A DNA stretch of 41,326 nt, taken from assembly GCF_001812805.1 (NCBI RefSeq), contig NZ_KV810515.1, positions 1 through 41,326 on the forward strand, in the 5' to 3' direction. A program made the translations under genes and the position numbers. The notes beneath the pieces are model-generated. The model did not search any database. It was not told the DNA's origin and saw only the letters and a list, made by a program, of their open reading frames with translations. Source of the stretch: Corynebacterium sp. HMSC078H07. Lineage in GTDB: Bacteria > Actinomycetota > Actinomycetes > Mycobacteriales > Mycobacteriaceae. Each line of letters starts with the position of its first letter. Within the stretch, counting starts at the first letter, position 1. Shown here in pieces: positions 25,189-33,464 of the stretch.

Positions 25189-25961
25189 AAGGCAATGGCC
25201 GCCGACGTTGCCACGTTGAGGGAATCGGTCCCCTCCGCCATGGGGATGCGGGCACGCACGTCCGTAGCCTTCATCGCATGTTCGGTCAGGCCCGGGCCTT
25301 CCGCACCGACGAGCAGTGCTACTTTCTCAGCGCCTTCAAGGGCCTCAGCAATGTGGACGGCGTCTGGGTGCGGCGTCAGCGAGACGAGTTTAAAGCCCTT
25401 CTCGCGCAGTTTTTCCAGCCCACGCTGCCACGTGGTGAAGCCACCGTCGAAACGAGCCCAAGGCAGTCGCAGCACGTGCCCCATGGACACGCGCACTGAG
25501 CGGCGGTAGAGCGGGTCCGCGGCCCCGGAGCCGAGCAGGATACCGTCAACCTCCATGCCGGCAGCATTGCGGAAGAGCGAGCCGATATTCTCATGGTCGC
25601 CCACGCCTTCCATGATGGCAAGCGTGCGGGCGCCGTCGATGACCTCGTCCACGCTCCATGCTTCTGCGCGGTCGGCAGCAGCCACCAGGCCGCGGTGCAT
25701 ATCGAATCCGGTGACTTCCCCCAAGGTGTGGCGGGTGACCTGATAGACGGGGATATCGCCTACATCGTGCGATTCCAGAAACGTATCGAGTTTTGCCTCA
25801 AAACCAATGATGCAACGCACCGGAAAGCGCGAGGCCAGCAGGCGCTCCACGCACAAGGGGCCTTCACCAAAGACGAAACCCTCGCCGGATTTATCCGCGT
25901 GTTTCAAATCGCGGATATCGTCCAAGCGAGGGTCTGCAGGGTCATCGATGATAAAACGCAT
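25140..25961 (-). CDS. TrmH/SpoU-family RNA 2'-O-methyltransferase
   Basis: A 273-residue SPOUT-class enzyme that methylates a ribose 2'-OH in rRNA or tRNA using SAM. Motif 1 is ENIGSLFRNAAGMEVDGILL, motif 2 LLVGAEGPGLT, motif 3 IPMAEGTDSLNVATSAAIAFYE, the last two forming the trefoil knot. The N-terminal part (EGFVFGEGPLCVERLLAS) is the usual RNA-binding substrate domain. The 3' end overlaps the convergent DUF6928 gene by 49 bp, which is long and may allow antisense interference. The exact RNA target is not readable. Confidence 0.92.
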   Translation of the reverse strand: MRFIIDDPADPRLDDIRDLKHADKSGEGFVFGEGPLCVERLLASRFPVRCIIGFEAKLDTFLESHDVGDIPVYQVTRHTLGEVTGFDMHRGLVAAADRAEAWSVDEVIDGARTLAIMEGVGDHENIGSLFRNAAGMEVDGILLGSGAADPLYRRSVRVSMGHVLRLPWARFDGGFTTWQRGLEKLREKGFKLVSLTPHPDAVHIAEALEGAEKVALLVGAEGPGLTEHAMKATDVRARIPMAEGTDSLNVATSAAIAFYERQRSQRVRDVETA

Positions 25962-25999
25962 GAGGCCCAGTTTAGCGCTGGGCTAGCGCGGATCGGCCC

Positions 26000-27403
26000 T
26001 TAGGCCAGCGCTGCGGTAATCGGCCCCATAGCGAAGTAGACCACGAAAAGCGCGGCAACCAGCCACATGATCCAGTGAACCTTCTTGGCCTTACCAGCAA
26101 AGGTAGCCATGAGTGCATATGCAATGAAGCCCACACCGATACCGTTGGCAATGGAGTAGGTAAAGGGCATAACCACGATGGTCAGGAAGGCCGGGATGGC
26201 CTCCTCCATGCGGGTCCAGGCAATGTCTTTGAGCTGTGCGGCCATCATGACGCCCACGATGACGAGAACCGGCGCAGCCGCCTCAATCGGCACAATTTCA
26301 TAGAGCGGGGTAAGGAACATGGCCAGCAGGAAGATCACACCGGTGACCACGTTGGCGAGGCCTGTCCGGGCACCATCACCAATACCGGCAGCGGAATCCG
26401 CAAAGACGGTGTTGGAAGACACTGAACCGGCACCACCGGCCACGGCACCCACGCCTTCCACAACCAGCGCGGTCTTCATGTCCGGCAGGTTGCCGTTCTC
26501 ATCGACGAGGTTGGCCTGCTTGCCCAGACCGTTCATGGTGCCCATGGCATCGAAGAAGTTGGTAAGCAGCAGCGTGAAGATGAGTAGCACGGTGGAAACC
26601 ACGCCGAGCCTGGTGAACGCACCAATGGGATCCACCTGGCCCACAATCGACAAGTCCGGAATGCCGCCGAGGGAGCTCGGGATTTCCGGCGTCGCCATGC
26701 CCCAGCCCTCACTACCAGTGAGAGCCTGGATAATCATGGCGATGATGGTGGTGATGACGATGCCAATGAAGAGGCCACCGCGCACCTGACGAATGACAAA
26801 GAAGCCGGAGAGAATCAGGCCCACAATGAAGACGAAGGCCGGCCAGGTGGAAATGGAGCCGTTAACGCCGAGGCCCACCGGAACAGTCGTCATCGCCGCA
26901 TCCGGAACACGGGTGACAAAGTGGCCGTCCACGAATCCGATGAGCGCAATGAACATGCCGATACCGACACCCATCGCCGCCTTCATGGAGGCAGGAATGG
27001 CGTCAAAGACGGCCTGGCGGAAACCAGAGATAGCCAGTAGGACAATGATGATGCCTTCAATAACAACAAGGCCCATGGCCTCACGCCACTCCAGCCCGTT
27101 GAGAGACACCATGGTCACGGCCACGAAGGTATTCATGCCCAGGCCCGCCGCCATGGCGAACGGATAGCGGGCGATAACGCCGAAGGCAATGGTCATGACA
27201 CCGGCCACGAAAGCGGTAGCGGCAGCCACCCGGGGGATGCCGAGGGTAGTGCCGGCGGAGTCTTCCGAGGTGCCTAGGATGAGAGGGTTGAGGAGAATGA
27301 TGTAGGCCATCGCAAAGAACGAGACCACACCGGCACGCACCTCGGTGCCGATAGTGGAGCCACGTTCCGTGACCTTGAAATAGCGATCGATAGCTGCGTT
27401 CAT
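26000..27403 (-). CDS. NCS2-type adenine/guanine/hypoxanthine permease
   Basis: A 467-residue transporter with about 13-14 transmembrane segments, of the AzgA branch of the nucleobase/cation symporter family. Marks: IDRYFKVTERGSTIGTEVRAGV at the N-terminus, FFAMAYIILLNPLIL, MAAGLGMNTFVAVTMV, and TNFFDAMGTMNGLGKQANL, with SSNTVFADSAAGIGDGARTG in the substrate region. It imports purine bases with protons. GAAGGGG lies somewhat far (12 nt) before the ATG. No purine riboswitch is recognisable in the short upstream region. Confidence 0.93.
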   Translation of the reverse strand: MNAAIDRYFKVTERGSTIGTEVRAGVVSFFAMAYIILLNPLILGTSEDSAGTTLGIPRVAAATAFVAGVMTIAFGVIARYPFAMAAGLGMNTFVAVTMVSLNGLEWREAMGLVVIEGIIIVLLAISGFRQAVFDAIPASMKAAMGVGIGMFIALIGFVDGHFVTRVPDAAMTTVPVGLGVNGSISTWPAFVFIVGLILSGFFVIRQVRGGLFIGIVITTIIAMIIQALTGSEGWGMATPEIPSSLGGIPDLSIVGQVDPIGAFTRLGVVSTVLLIFTLLLTNFFDAMGTMNGLGKQANLVDENGNLPDMKTALVVEGVGAVAGGAGSVSSNTVFADSAAGIGDGARTGLANVVTGVIFLLAMFLTPLYEIVPIEAAAPVLVIVGVMMAAQLKDIAWTRMEEAIPAFLTIVVMPFTYSIANGIGVGFIAYALMATFAGKAKKVHWIMWLVAALFVVYFAMGPITAALA

Positions 27404-27476
27404 CGTGAGAGAGCGCCCCTTCTATCTAGAGAAATGAAGTTTTACCTGCTAAGGGTGCTCCACCTGACCACTAAAA

Positions 27477-27514
27477 CGCAAAACCCGCCCGCTACATCAT
27501 CGCTGCGAGCGGGA
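27477..27514 (-). terminator. Terminator after the DUF3027 gene
   Basis: On the minus strand CCCGCT pairs with AGCGGG (plus-strand arms 27488-27493 and 27508-27513) and is followed by CGGGTTTTGCGTTTT. It lies just past the stop at 27528. Confidence 0.7.
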
Positions 27515-27527
27515 GGTGACGAGCGCT

Positions 27528-28190
27528 TTAAAAGATTGGTTTCTCGTCGTCGAAGGGCCTTTCCTGCTCAGATCCCTCTTCACGGATGGTCGTACCCGAA
27601 TGCGCACCACATCCATAAGTGGCGTGCACCACTTTGCCGTCCGCAGAGTATTCATTGGCACACACGCCAAAATTGGGTAGAAGCTTCAAAAAGAAAGCGC
27701 AGGTTTTGCACTGCAGCTGCGCCTGCGCGGCCATCTCCGAATTCGGCCCGTACTTCTTACGCCAGCGCTCCTTAGCCTCCTTGAGGCCAGTCTCAGAAAG
27801 CTCACCGTCTGCAAGGCGGTCATCGTCAAGCGCGGGCGGCATCAGGTCCCCCGGGCCAAGGTCACCTGGGCGCAGCCGCTCGGAATAGGGCACCCACTCC
27901 GGGGCCTGAAGGGCCTGACCTCCAGGGACCAGGGCTACCTCGTTGACCGTCGGCGTGCGCGACCCTTCAGCGCAGGCGACCACTGCATGCCACTCCCAGC
28001 CGGGGTAGCCAGGAACGTGCGCCTCAAAGCGGTGGGTAGCCACGTTACGGCCCACTCCGGCGACACCGCGGTGCTTGCCGACGTCCCCCTCACCCACCTC
28101 TTCCACAGCCCGGCGCGCTAGGTCGACTGCGGCGGAATCGAGGAGCGGGGAATGCATCTTTTTCTTGCGAGTCACCCTCCCATTATCCAT
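27528..28190 (-). CDS. DUF3027 protein with zinc-binding cysteines
   Basis: About 220 residues. The central part HSPLLDSAAVDLARRAVEEV...HRFEAHVPGYPGWEWHAVVA is the DUF3027 core of actinobacteria. Near the C-terminus four cysteines (CKTCAFFLKLLPNFGVCANE and TYGCGAHSG) look like a zinc ribbon, and the chain ends acidic. The start is uncertain; ATG 28190 or the adjacent GTG 28193 is preferred because a TATGGT box lies about seven bases before, suggesting a leaderless start. It is divergent from the cyclotransferase gene; the two 5' ends are only 23 bp apart. The role is unknown. Confidence 0.8.
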   Translation of the reverse strand: MDNGRVTRKKKMHSPLLDSAAVDLARRAVEEVGEGDVGKHRGVAGVGRNVATHRFEAHVPGYPGWEWHAVVACAEGSRTPTVNEVALVPGGQALQAPEWVPYSERLRPGDLGPGDLMPPALDDDRLADGELSETGLKEAKERWRKKYGPNSEMAAQAQLQCKTCAFFLKLLPNFGVCANEYSADGKVVHATYGCGAHSGTTIREEGSEQERPFDDEKPIF

Positions 28191-28213
28191 CACGGCCGTC
28201 ACCATAGTGCACA

Positions 28214-29080
28214 ATGACAGACATGCCGCTCTCTTCCCGCATCTGCACGCCCCGCCTTGTTGCCGCTGTACTCTCCGCAACGGCCCTTCTCGCATCCCTC
28301 TCCTCCTGCTCGTCGAGCCCCGAAGGCGAGGAGACTGCGCCGAGTACGCATGCCATCTCCCAGGATGCTTCTGCTAGCGCGTCTAAGGCCGAACGCCTAG
28401 GGGTAACTGTCCTCGACACCGTCCCGCTTCTCCCCCACACCTTTACCCAGGGTTTGGAAGTAGACCCTGATGGCAACCTACTCATCGGCACCGGCCTCTA
28501 CGGCAAATCCACACTACTGCGCGTGCGGCCGGGATCGCTCAACCCGTTGGAAGAGATTGCACTGAACAACTCCCACTTCGGCGAGGGCATTACCCAAACC
28601 GATGCCGGTATTTGGCAGCTGACATGGAAATCCGGCACGGCCATACTGCGCGATTCCACCACGTTTGCTGAGCTCAACCACGCCGAGTACGACGGCGAAG
28701 GATGGGGCCTGTGCAACGCAGGTTCCGAGCTAATCATGTCTGATGGCTCCTCCGAGTTGCGCCACCTCGACCCTGAGAACTTTGAGGAACGTGGCTCCCG
28801 CACCACGGTTACCTTGGAAGGTTCTCCCGTGGACAACCTCAATGAGCTCGAATGCGTTGACGGGCAGGTCTATGCCAATGTGTGGATGAGCGAGGACATC
28901 CTGCGCATTGATCCTAAGACCGGCGAGGTCACCGCAGTGATCGACACCGCTAACCTCAACCACCGCCCCTATGACGACCCCAATGCTGTGCTCAACGGCA
29001 TTGCCCATATCCCAGGTACGGACGAGTTTTGGATCACCGGCAAGCTCTGGGATGACTTGTACCGGGTGCGCTTCGAGTAG
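28214..29080 (+). CDS. Glutamine cyclotransferase lipoprotein
   Basis: A 288-residue lipoprotein (lipobox LSSC, C32) with the plant/bacterial glutaminyl cyclotransferase beta-propeller: PLLPHTFTQGLEVDPDGNLL, LIGTGLYGKSTLLRV, GEGITQTDAGIWQLTWKSG, YDGEGWGLCNAG, and LNELECVDGQVYANVWMS...DILRIDPKTGEV, then LNGIAHIPGTDEFWITGK. The family forms N-terminal pyroglutamate on peptides. A CATAGT box ends five bases before the ATG, giving a leaderless start. The DUF2771 gene follows 11 bp later and is probably co-transcribed. It is anchored to the outer face of the membrane. Confidence 0.9.
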   Translation: MTDMPLSSRICTPRLVAAVLSATALLASLSSCSSSPEGEETAPSTHAISQDASASASKAERLGVTVLDTVPLLPHTFTQGLEVDPDGNLLIGTGLYGKSTLLRVRPGSLNPLEEIALNNSHFGEGITQTDAGIWQLTWKSGTAILRDSTTFAELNHAEYDGEGWGLCNAGSELIMSDGSSELRHLDPENFEERGSRTTVTLEGSPVDNLNELECVDGQVYANVWMSEDILRIDPKTGEVTAVIDTANLNHRPYDDPNAVLNGIAHIPGTDEFWITGKLWDDLYRVRFE

Positions 29081-29091
29081 GATTCTCAGCC

Positions 29092-29691
29092 ATGGCAACC
29101 GTGAAGCAAGCAAGGAAGAAGTCACTGCTGCAGTTTCTGGCGCTCATTATCGCCGTGGCGGTGATCGTCGTGGCGGTAGTGCTATTCCAGAAATGGTGGA
29201 ATGACCGCCCCGGTCCCGAGCCGCAGGACGTCACCATCACGGCCTCGGTGGGTGATGAGACCGTGGAGGTCTCGCCGTACAGTATCTGCGAGCCCGGAAC
29301 CGAATGCCAGGAAGGCGAAGTTCCTAACCTCACGGTGGGGCCAGATGACACCCTCAAGCTGGAAATCCCTGAGGCCATATACAACCACGAGTGGTCCGTG
29401 CTTTCGATTTACGATGCCCCAGCGGCCAATGACAGCACCTCTCACGGCGCCAACGACACCACCTCGTTGGAGATCCCTGGCTCCGTCGACCCCATCGAGG
29501 TCTCCACGGGCGAGCGCCCACAGCTGATGGTGGTGGAGATTTCCACCCTCATGATTGGCCACGATGCCAACGGCGAGGAAACCCCGATGCACACCGTGTG
29601 GTCCCTCTCCACGATGACCGAGGAGCAGCTCAAGGAATCCAAGGCCACCGGTGATGCAGAGACACCCGCAGAAGCTCCTAAAGACAAGTAG
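29092..29691 (+). CDS. DUF2771-family membrane-anchored protein
   Basis: A 199-residue protein with one N-terminal transmembrane helix (LLQFLALIIAVAVIVVAVVL) and an outside domain rich in beta strands (DVTITASVGDETVEVSPYSI, two cysteines in CEPGTEC, LKLEIPEAIYNHEWSVLSIY, PQLMVVEISTLMIG). The family is limited to Corynebacteriales and has no known function. It is in an operon with the cyclotransferase lipoprotein. GGATT precedes the start at moderate spacing. A long inverted repeat follows. Confidence 0.85.
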   Translation: MATVKQARKKSLLQFLALIIAVAVIVVAVVLFQKWWNDRPGPEPQDVTITASVGDETVEVSPYSICEPGTECQEGEVPNLTVGPDDTLKLEIPEAIYNHEWSVLSIYDAPAANDSTSHGANDTTSLEIPGSVDPIEVSTGERPQLMVVEISTLMIGHDANGEETPMHTVWSLSTMTEEQLKESKATGDAETPAEAPKDK

Positions 29692-29721
29692 CCGCGCTGC
29701 AGCATACCCTTCCGAACAAAC

Positions 29722-29796
29722 AAAAGTGCCCTAACTGCCAAAAGTAGGACTGATCATTCAAAAATCAGCCAGACTTTCGTCAGTTAGGGCACTTTT
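29722..29796. terminator. 75-bp inverted repeat acting as bidirectional terminator
   Basis: AAAAGTGCCCTAACTG (29722-29737) and CAGTTAGGGCACTTTT (29781-29796) are perfect 16-bp inverted arms. Inside, CTGAT/ATCAG and AAAGT/ACTTT can pair further. Both outer ends supply a T4 run on the relevant strand, and the element lies between convergent genes, so it should end both transcripts. Its length also fits a small mobile repeat. Confidence 0.8.
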
Positions 29797-29811
29797 CAAG
29801 ACTTTAAGCCC

Positions 29812-30192
29812 CTAGCTATCCAAGTCCTTAGCAATAGCGCGCAGAATCTCCGCCACCTGGCGGCCCGTCTTACGCTCTGGGTAACGGCCCTGGCTTAAGA
29901 CCGGCTGGACCTGGGTCTCGAGCAACGTCATGACGTCGGAAAGCATGCTCGACAGCTCCTCCGGCTTGCGGGCCGGGGTGCGACGGCGCGGCGCATCGAG
30001 CACTTTGACGCGCAGGGCCTGCGGGCCGCGGCGACCAGCGGCGAAATCGAACTCGATGCGCTGGCCCTGGAATAGCTCATCAACGCCCTTAGGCAGCACG
30101 TTGCGGCCCACGTAAACGTCTTCATCGCCGGGGTTGCTCACAAAGCCGAAACCCTTGTCGGCGTCATACCACTTCACTTTGCCGATAGGCAT
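29812..30192 (-). CDS. Cold-shock-domain protein with C-terminal extension
   Basis: A 126-residue protein. The first 66 residues are a cold-shock domain: GKVKWYDADKGFGFVSNPG holds RNP1 (KGFGFV), and DVYVGRNVLP is the RNP2 strand in altered form (VYVG for VFVH). The second half is a helical extension (ARKPEELSSMLSDVMTLLET, then GRQVAEILRAIAKDLDS) characteristic of the longer actinobacterial CspB-like proteins, next to rpf1 in C. glutamicum as I recall. It binds single-stranded nucleic acid as an RNA chaperone. A TATAGA box (plus strand 30224-30229) may be its promoter. Confidence 0.92.
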   Translation of the reverse strand: MPIGKVKWYDADKGFGFVSNPGDEDVYVGRNVLPKGVDELFQGQRIEFDFAAGRRGPQALRVKVLDAPRRRTPARKPEELSSMLSDVMTLLETQVQPVLSQGRYPERKTGRQVAEILRAIAKDLDS

Positions 30193-30432
30193 GGTTCTTC
30201 ACTCACTTTCTTTCCGTCTCTCCTCTATAGAAGTTTAGGCGCTGCCGGGGGCACGTAACCCATGAGCGTTCGACTCCCGGAAGAGGAGGCGCGGCGAAGC
30301 TCGGTTGAGGTTTGTCAGGCCGCGCGCGGGAACTGTCCGGTGGAACTAATAAAGAGATTCATTCTAACCCCTGGCGCCCCCACCGAAGAAACCTACGGTA
30401 TGTATCGACCCAACCACGACACCCGTTACAGG

Positions 30433-30448
30433 TGTGACATACCTAACA
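30433..30448 (+). promoter_or_regulatory. GlxR-like (CRP-type) binding site upstream of rpf
   Basis: TGTGACATACCTAACA matches the GlxR/CRP consensus TGTGANNTANNTCACA at all fixed positions but one (A for C). GlxR is the cAMP-responsive global regulator of corynebacteria and is known to control rpf genes there. It lies about 80-95 bp before the likely -10 box. Confidence 0.6.
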
Positions 30449-30559
30449 TTAAGCTTGCGAGCTGGGGAAACAGGCTTATATCACGACTCTTGTTACCGTT
30501 TTGAGTCATTTAACGTGACTGATTCGTTATAAACCGCTACTGTTTCCCTCAGGCACTTC

Positions 30560-30689
30560 GGCCGCCGGCCGTGGAAGTCTCGCCCCAGACACAGTCCGGG
30601 CTTCCACACAGCGGCCAACAATGATGTGCATGAAAATGAACATCTTTCACATAAACATTTGCCGGACTGGGCACTATCTGGGCGCGAGA
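30560..30689 (+). ncRNA. Predicted pseudoknotted 5' leader RNA of rpf
   Basis: Helix A: GGCCGC (30560-30565) with GCGGCC (30611-30616) and GTGGAAG (30571-30577) with CTTCCAC (30601-30607). Helix B uses helix A's loop: TCTCG (30578-30582) with CGAGA (30685-30689), CCCAGA (30584-30589) with TCTGGG (30677-30682), and AGTCCGG (30593-30599) with CCGGACT (30662-30668). Together that is 31 base pairs with crossing topology, or two competing folds. The element ends 18 bases before the ribosome site. It matches no riboswitch class I recognise. Pairing was found by eye, without energy calculation. Confidence 0.5.
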
Positions 30690-30707
30690 AAGCAAGAGAC
30701 AACCTAG

Positions 30708-31409
<702 letters not shown>

Positions 31410-31441
31410 AAAGACTTAGCGCTCACAACAGCGCAGACAGC

Positions 31442-31482
31442 GAAAGGGGGCCGACCGGACATTATCCGGTCGGCCCCCTTTC
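31442..31482. terminator. Bidirectional terminator after rpf
   Basis: GAAAGGGGGCCGACCGGA (31442-31459) and TCCGGTCGGCCCCCTTTC (31465-31482) form a perfect 18-bp stem with a five-base loop, between the convergent rpf and YhgE-like genes. Confidence 0.92.
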
Positions 31483-31494
31483 ACGTTCCTTTAT

Positions 31495-32493
31495 TTACTC
31501 AGTCACCTCTGCAACCACAGGCTTCGGCTTGGAACGGTCAAAGACCAACAGCACCAGTCCGACCACAATCCACAGCGCTAGTATCCACCACGCGCTGCCG
31601 CTTCCCTGGCCGTCAAAGAAGGACAGCGAACGAACGAGAAAGCCCGTTGCGCCAATCGGCATCCACTGTCCCAGCGTTGCCCACCCCGCAGGCAAGAGCC
31701 ACGGTCCGGTTGCCAGACCGGAGAGAGGGTTCGACAGGAAGATGGTCAGGATCGCTCCGACACCAATACCCACAGTGCCAATGAGGCCCGCAAGCCCTGC
31801 GGTAAACAGGGACGTTGCAAGAATTCCCGCTGCAATCGCCGCCCACTCAGCAAAAAAGCTCCCACTCAGAGTTCCGTACACCGAGTGCAGCATCCACGTG
31901 GCAACCAGCGCGCCCAGCACGGCAATTCCGCACAGCACTCCCAGTTTTGCCCACTTCTTACCACAGAACCCAAAGGTCGCAATCACAGCGGAAATGACAC
32001 CACCAAATGCCAGCGGCAATCCAAGCAGCGCAATTCCACTTGCTTGCGGGTCATCGGCAGTCGTGGGCGCTATATCTTCCTTTTCCACGGACATACCCTG
32101 GGCCTCAAGCTGGCTCGCAATGCCGTCGATCAGCGCTACATAGGGGGCACCATTTCCGGAGGCCGTAAACGCCTTCGCTCCCTCTGGTGCAAGGACCAAT
32201 CCGCCCACGGCCTCACGGTTGAGAACCGCGTCACGTACTTCTTCTTCGCCGTGCTTGACGACGATCTCCGGCGCATCCTCTCCCGCGCCTTCTTCAATTT
32301 TCTGCACAATACTGTCCTGCATGGGCTCCGGCGCAGACAGCGCGATCGGGACGCCCGCGGGCCCCGACGCGAAGGTTGGCGCCAAGAAGGCCCACAGCAT
32401 AAGCCCAATGACAATGGGAATTCCAACGATCGCTGCCATCGACTTCGCAGCCACAGACGGCTTTTTCTTTTCCTGAGGTATCGCGTTTGGCAT
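31495..32493 (-). CDS. YhgE/Pip-like ABC-2-type membrane protein
   Basis: A 332-residue protein with one N-terminal transmembrane helix (AIVGIPIVIGLMLWAFLAP), an extracytoplasmic domain of about 110 residues (LSAPEPMQDSIVQKIEEGAG...VRDAVLNREAVGGLVLAPEG), then five or six helices, as in YhgE/Pip-like and ABC-2 permease proteins. No ATPase is adjacent. The ATG at 32493 is chosen for the GGAGAG six bases upstream. It is divergent from the TetR gene, with a shared palindrome between; TetR-controlled export of a toxic compound is the simplest reading. The substrate is unknown. Confidence 0.8.
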   Translation of the reverse strand: MPNAIPQEKKKPSVAAKSMAAIVGIPIVIGLMLWAFLAPTFASGPAGVPIALSAPEPMQDSIVQKIEEGAGEDAPEIVVKHGEEEVRDAVLNREAVGGLVLAPEGAKAFTASGNGAPYVALIDGIASQLEAQGMSVEKEDIAPTTADDPQASGIALLGLPLAFGGVISAVIATFGFCGKKWAKLGVLCGIAVLGALVATWMLHSVYGTLSGSFFAEWAAIAAGILATSLFTAGLAGLIGTVGIGVGAILTIFLSNPLSGLATGPWLLPAGWATLGQWMPIGATGFLVRSLSFFDGQGSGSAWWILALWIVVGLVLLVFDRSKPKPVVAEVTE

Positions 32494-32531
32494 TTTCCAC
32501 TCTCCAAATGGATCACAGTGCTTCACTTACA

Positions 32532-32554
32532 AAGTGGAGCGTAGTGTTCCATTT
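32532..32554. promoter_or_regulatory. Palindromic operator between tetR and yhgE-like genes
   Basis: AAGTGGAGCGT (32532-32542) mirrors GTGTTCCATTT (32544-32554) with only transition mismatches, centred on 32543. It sits just upstream of a consensus TATGAT box (32557-32562) for the TetR gene, so bound TetR would block both divergent promoters. Confidence 0.6.
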
Positions 32555-32556
32555 GC

Positions 32557-32562
32557 TATGAT
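32557..32562 (+). promoter_or_regulatory. -10 box of the TetR gene
   Basis: TATGAT ends seven bases before GTG 32570, the spacing of a leaderless transcript in corynebacteria. It directly abuts the palindromic operator. Confidence 0.5.
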
Positions 32563-32569
32563 GCAACTT

Positions 32570-33163
32570 GTGAGACAAGACGCAACAGAAAACAAGCAAG
32601 CCATTGTTGCCGCAGCGCGGCAACTGCTCATTAGCGAAGGACCAGGCGTGTCCATGCGCGCAATCGCTAAGAAGGCCGGCGTGGGCGTCGCCACAGTCTC
32701 ACGCCACTTCCCCGAGCGGCTTTCCCTCATTGACGCTGTCAGTGGCGCGGAAGTAGCACGAATCAAGGAAGAAATCGACAGCCACCTACAGAGCTTTGAC
32801 GAAAACCCAGAGGGCACGTGGCGCGACACCATTCATCGCATCGCCGGCCTTAACTTCGCCGCGGTTGTTCAGGCAGCGGCAGCCGAGGTGAATACGGCCA
32901 CGTTCTCAGATGAGGACGTGCAGAAGATCGTCACTCATCGCACCACAGAACTTGAGTCGATTTACCAGTCCATTCTCGAGCCCGCTCAACGCGCACACCT
33001 CTACCCCAAGTCGCTCACCCCACTCGAACTTCACATCGGCATCGGCCTCATCACCCGCCCACTGCCCGGCGCGCCAATGAACGCCGAGTACCTGTCGGGA
33101 TTGCAGGCCAGGCTCATCGATACATTGCTCGATGGATTCAAGGCCCAAGCCCGTGCCGTTTAG
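32570..33163 (+). CDS. TetR-family regulator, likely leaderless
   Basis: A TetR protein of 197 residues. The HTH domain is clear: NKQAIVAAARQLLISEGPGV, SMRAIAKKAGVGVATVSRHF, PERLSLIDAVSGAE; the rest is the helical ligand-binding domain (IHRIAGLNFAAVVQAAAAEV; LHIGIGLITRPLPGAP). The GTG start at 32570 is inferred from the TATGAT box; ATG 32558 and others upstream are alternatives that would fall inside the promoter. It is divergent from the YhgE-like gene and probably represses both. A hairpin at 33183-33215 follows. Confidence 0.85.
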   Translation: MRQDATENKQAIVAAARQLLISEGPGVSMRAIAKKAGVGVATVSRHFPERLSLIDAVSGAEVARIKEEIDSHLQSFDENPEGTWRDTIHRIAGLNFAAVVQAAAAEVNTATFSDEDVQKIVTHRTTELESIYQSILEPAQRAHLYPKSLTPLELHIGIGLITRPLPGAPMNAEYLSGLQARLIDTLLDGFKAQARAV

Positions 33164-33182
33164 GTACGGCACAAACACGTAT

Positions 33183-33215
33183 AGCCCCACCGAGGAGAAC
33201 ATTCTCGGAGGGGCT
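33183..33215 (+). terminator. Hairpin after the TetR gene
   Basis: AGCCCCACCGAG (33183-33194) pairs with CTCGGAGGGGCT (33204-33215) with one A/A mismatch. The tail is not T-rich. A second perfect hairpin, GGCCGCG/CGCGGCC (33221-33239), follows. Confidence 0.6.
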
Positions 33216-33263
33216 TACTAGGCCGCGTAAAGCGCGGCCACATCATATGCCGGGGGTGCGTAG

Positions 33264-33286
33264 CAACCGCGCGCCCGCTTAGCGGT
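33264..33286 (-). terminator. Hairpin over the stop of the small conserved-looking gene
   Basis: AACCGC (about 33265-33270) and GCGGTT (33282-33287) pair across the stop codon of the 60-residue gene. Short, without a T-run. Confidence 0.35.
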
Positions 33287-33464
33287 TAATGCGAGTGTAC
33301 GGGTGAACGTAGTTCAGCTTCTCTGCCGGCATCGGCAGAATCAGATCGTCACCGAAAGGGCTGGATGCGCCAGCAAACGGTGCGGAGATCTCAGTAATGG
33401 CGTGCTCGCGGGGGCTGTTCTTTGGCCAAGCCGGGGAAATGTGGCCTTTGTTCTCGTTCGACAT
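33279..33464 (-). CDS. Small protein, 61 residues
   Basis: Reads MSNENKGHISPAWPKNSPRE, then ITEISAPFAGASSPFGDDLI and LPMPAEKLNYVHPYTRINR. The composition is protein-like, with Pro, Tyr and Trp and no low complexity, and GGGAGG lies just before the ATG. No membrane helix or cysteine. I do not recognise a function. It lies between convergent TetR and MFS-side sequences and has its own end hairpin. A spurious reading cannot be excluded at this size. Confidence 0.55.
   Translation of the reverse strand: MSNENKGHISPAWPKNSPREHAITEISAPFAGASSPFGDDLILPMPAEKLNYVHPYTRINR

Noticed and set aside
26000..27480. Purine riboswitch for the nucleobase permease
   Set aside because: The leader is short and lacks the three-way-junction conserved bases.
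30262..30504. 80-codon plus-strand frame in the csp-rpf gap
   Set aside because: No ribosome site, no protein-like pattern, and it overlaps the GlxR-like site.
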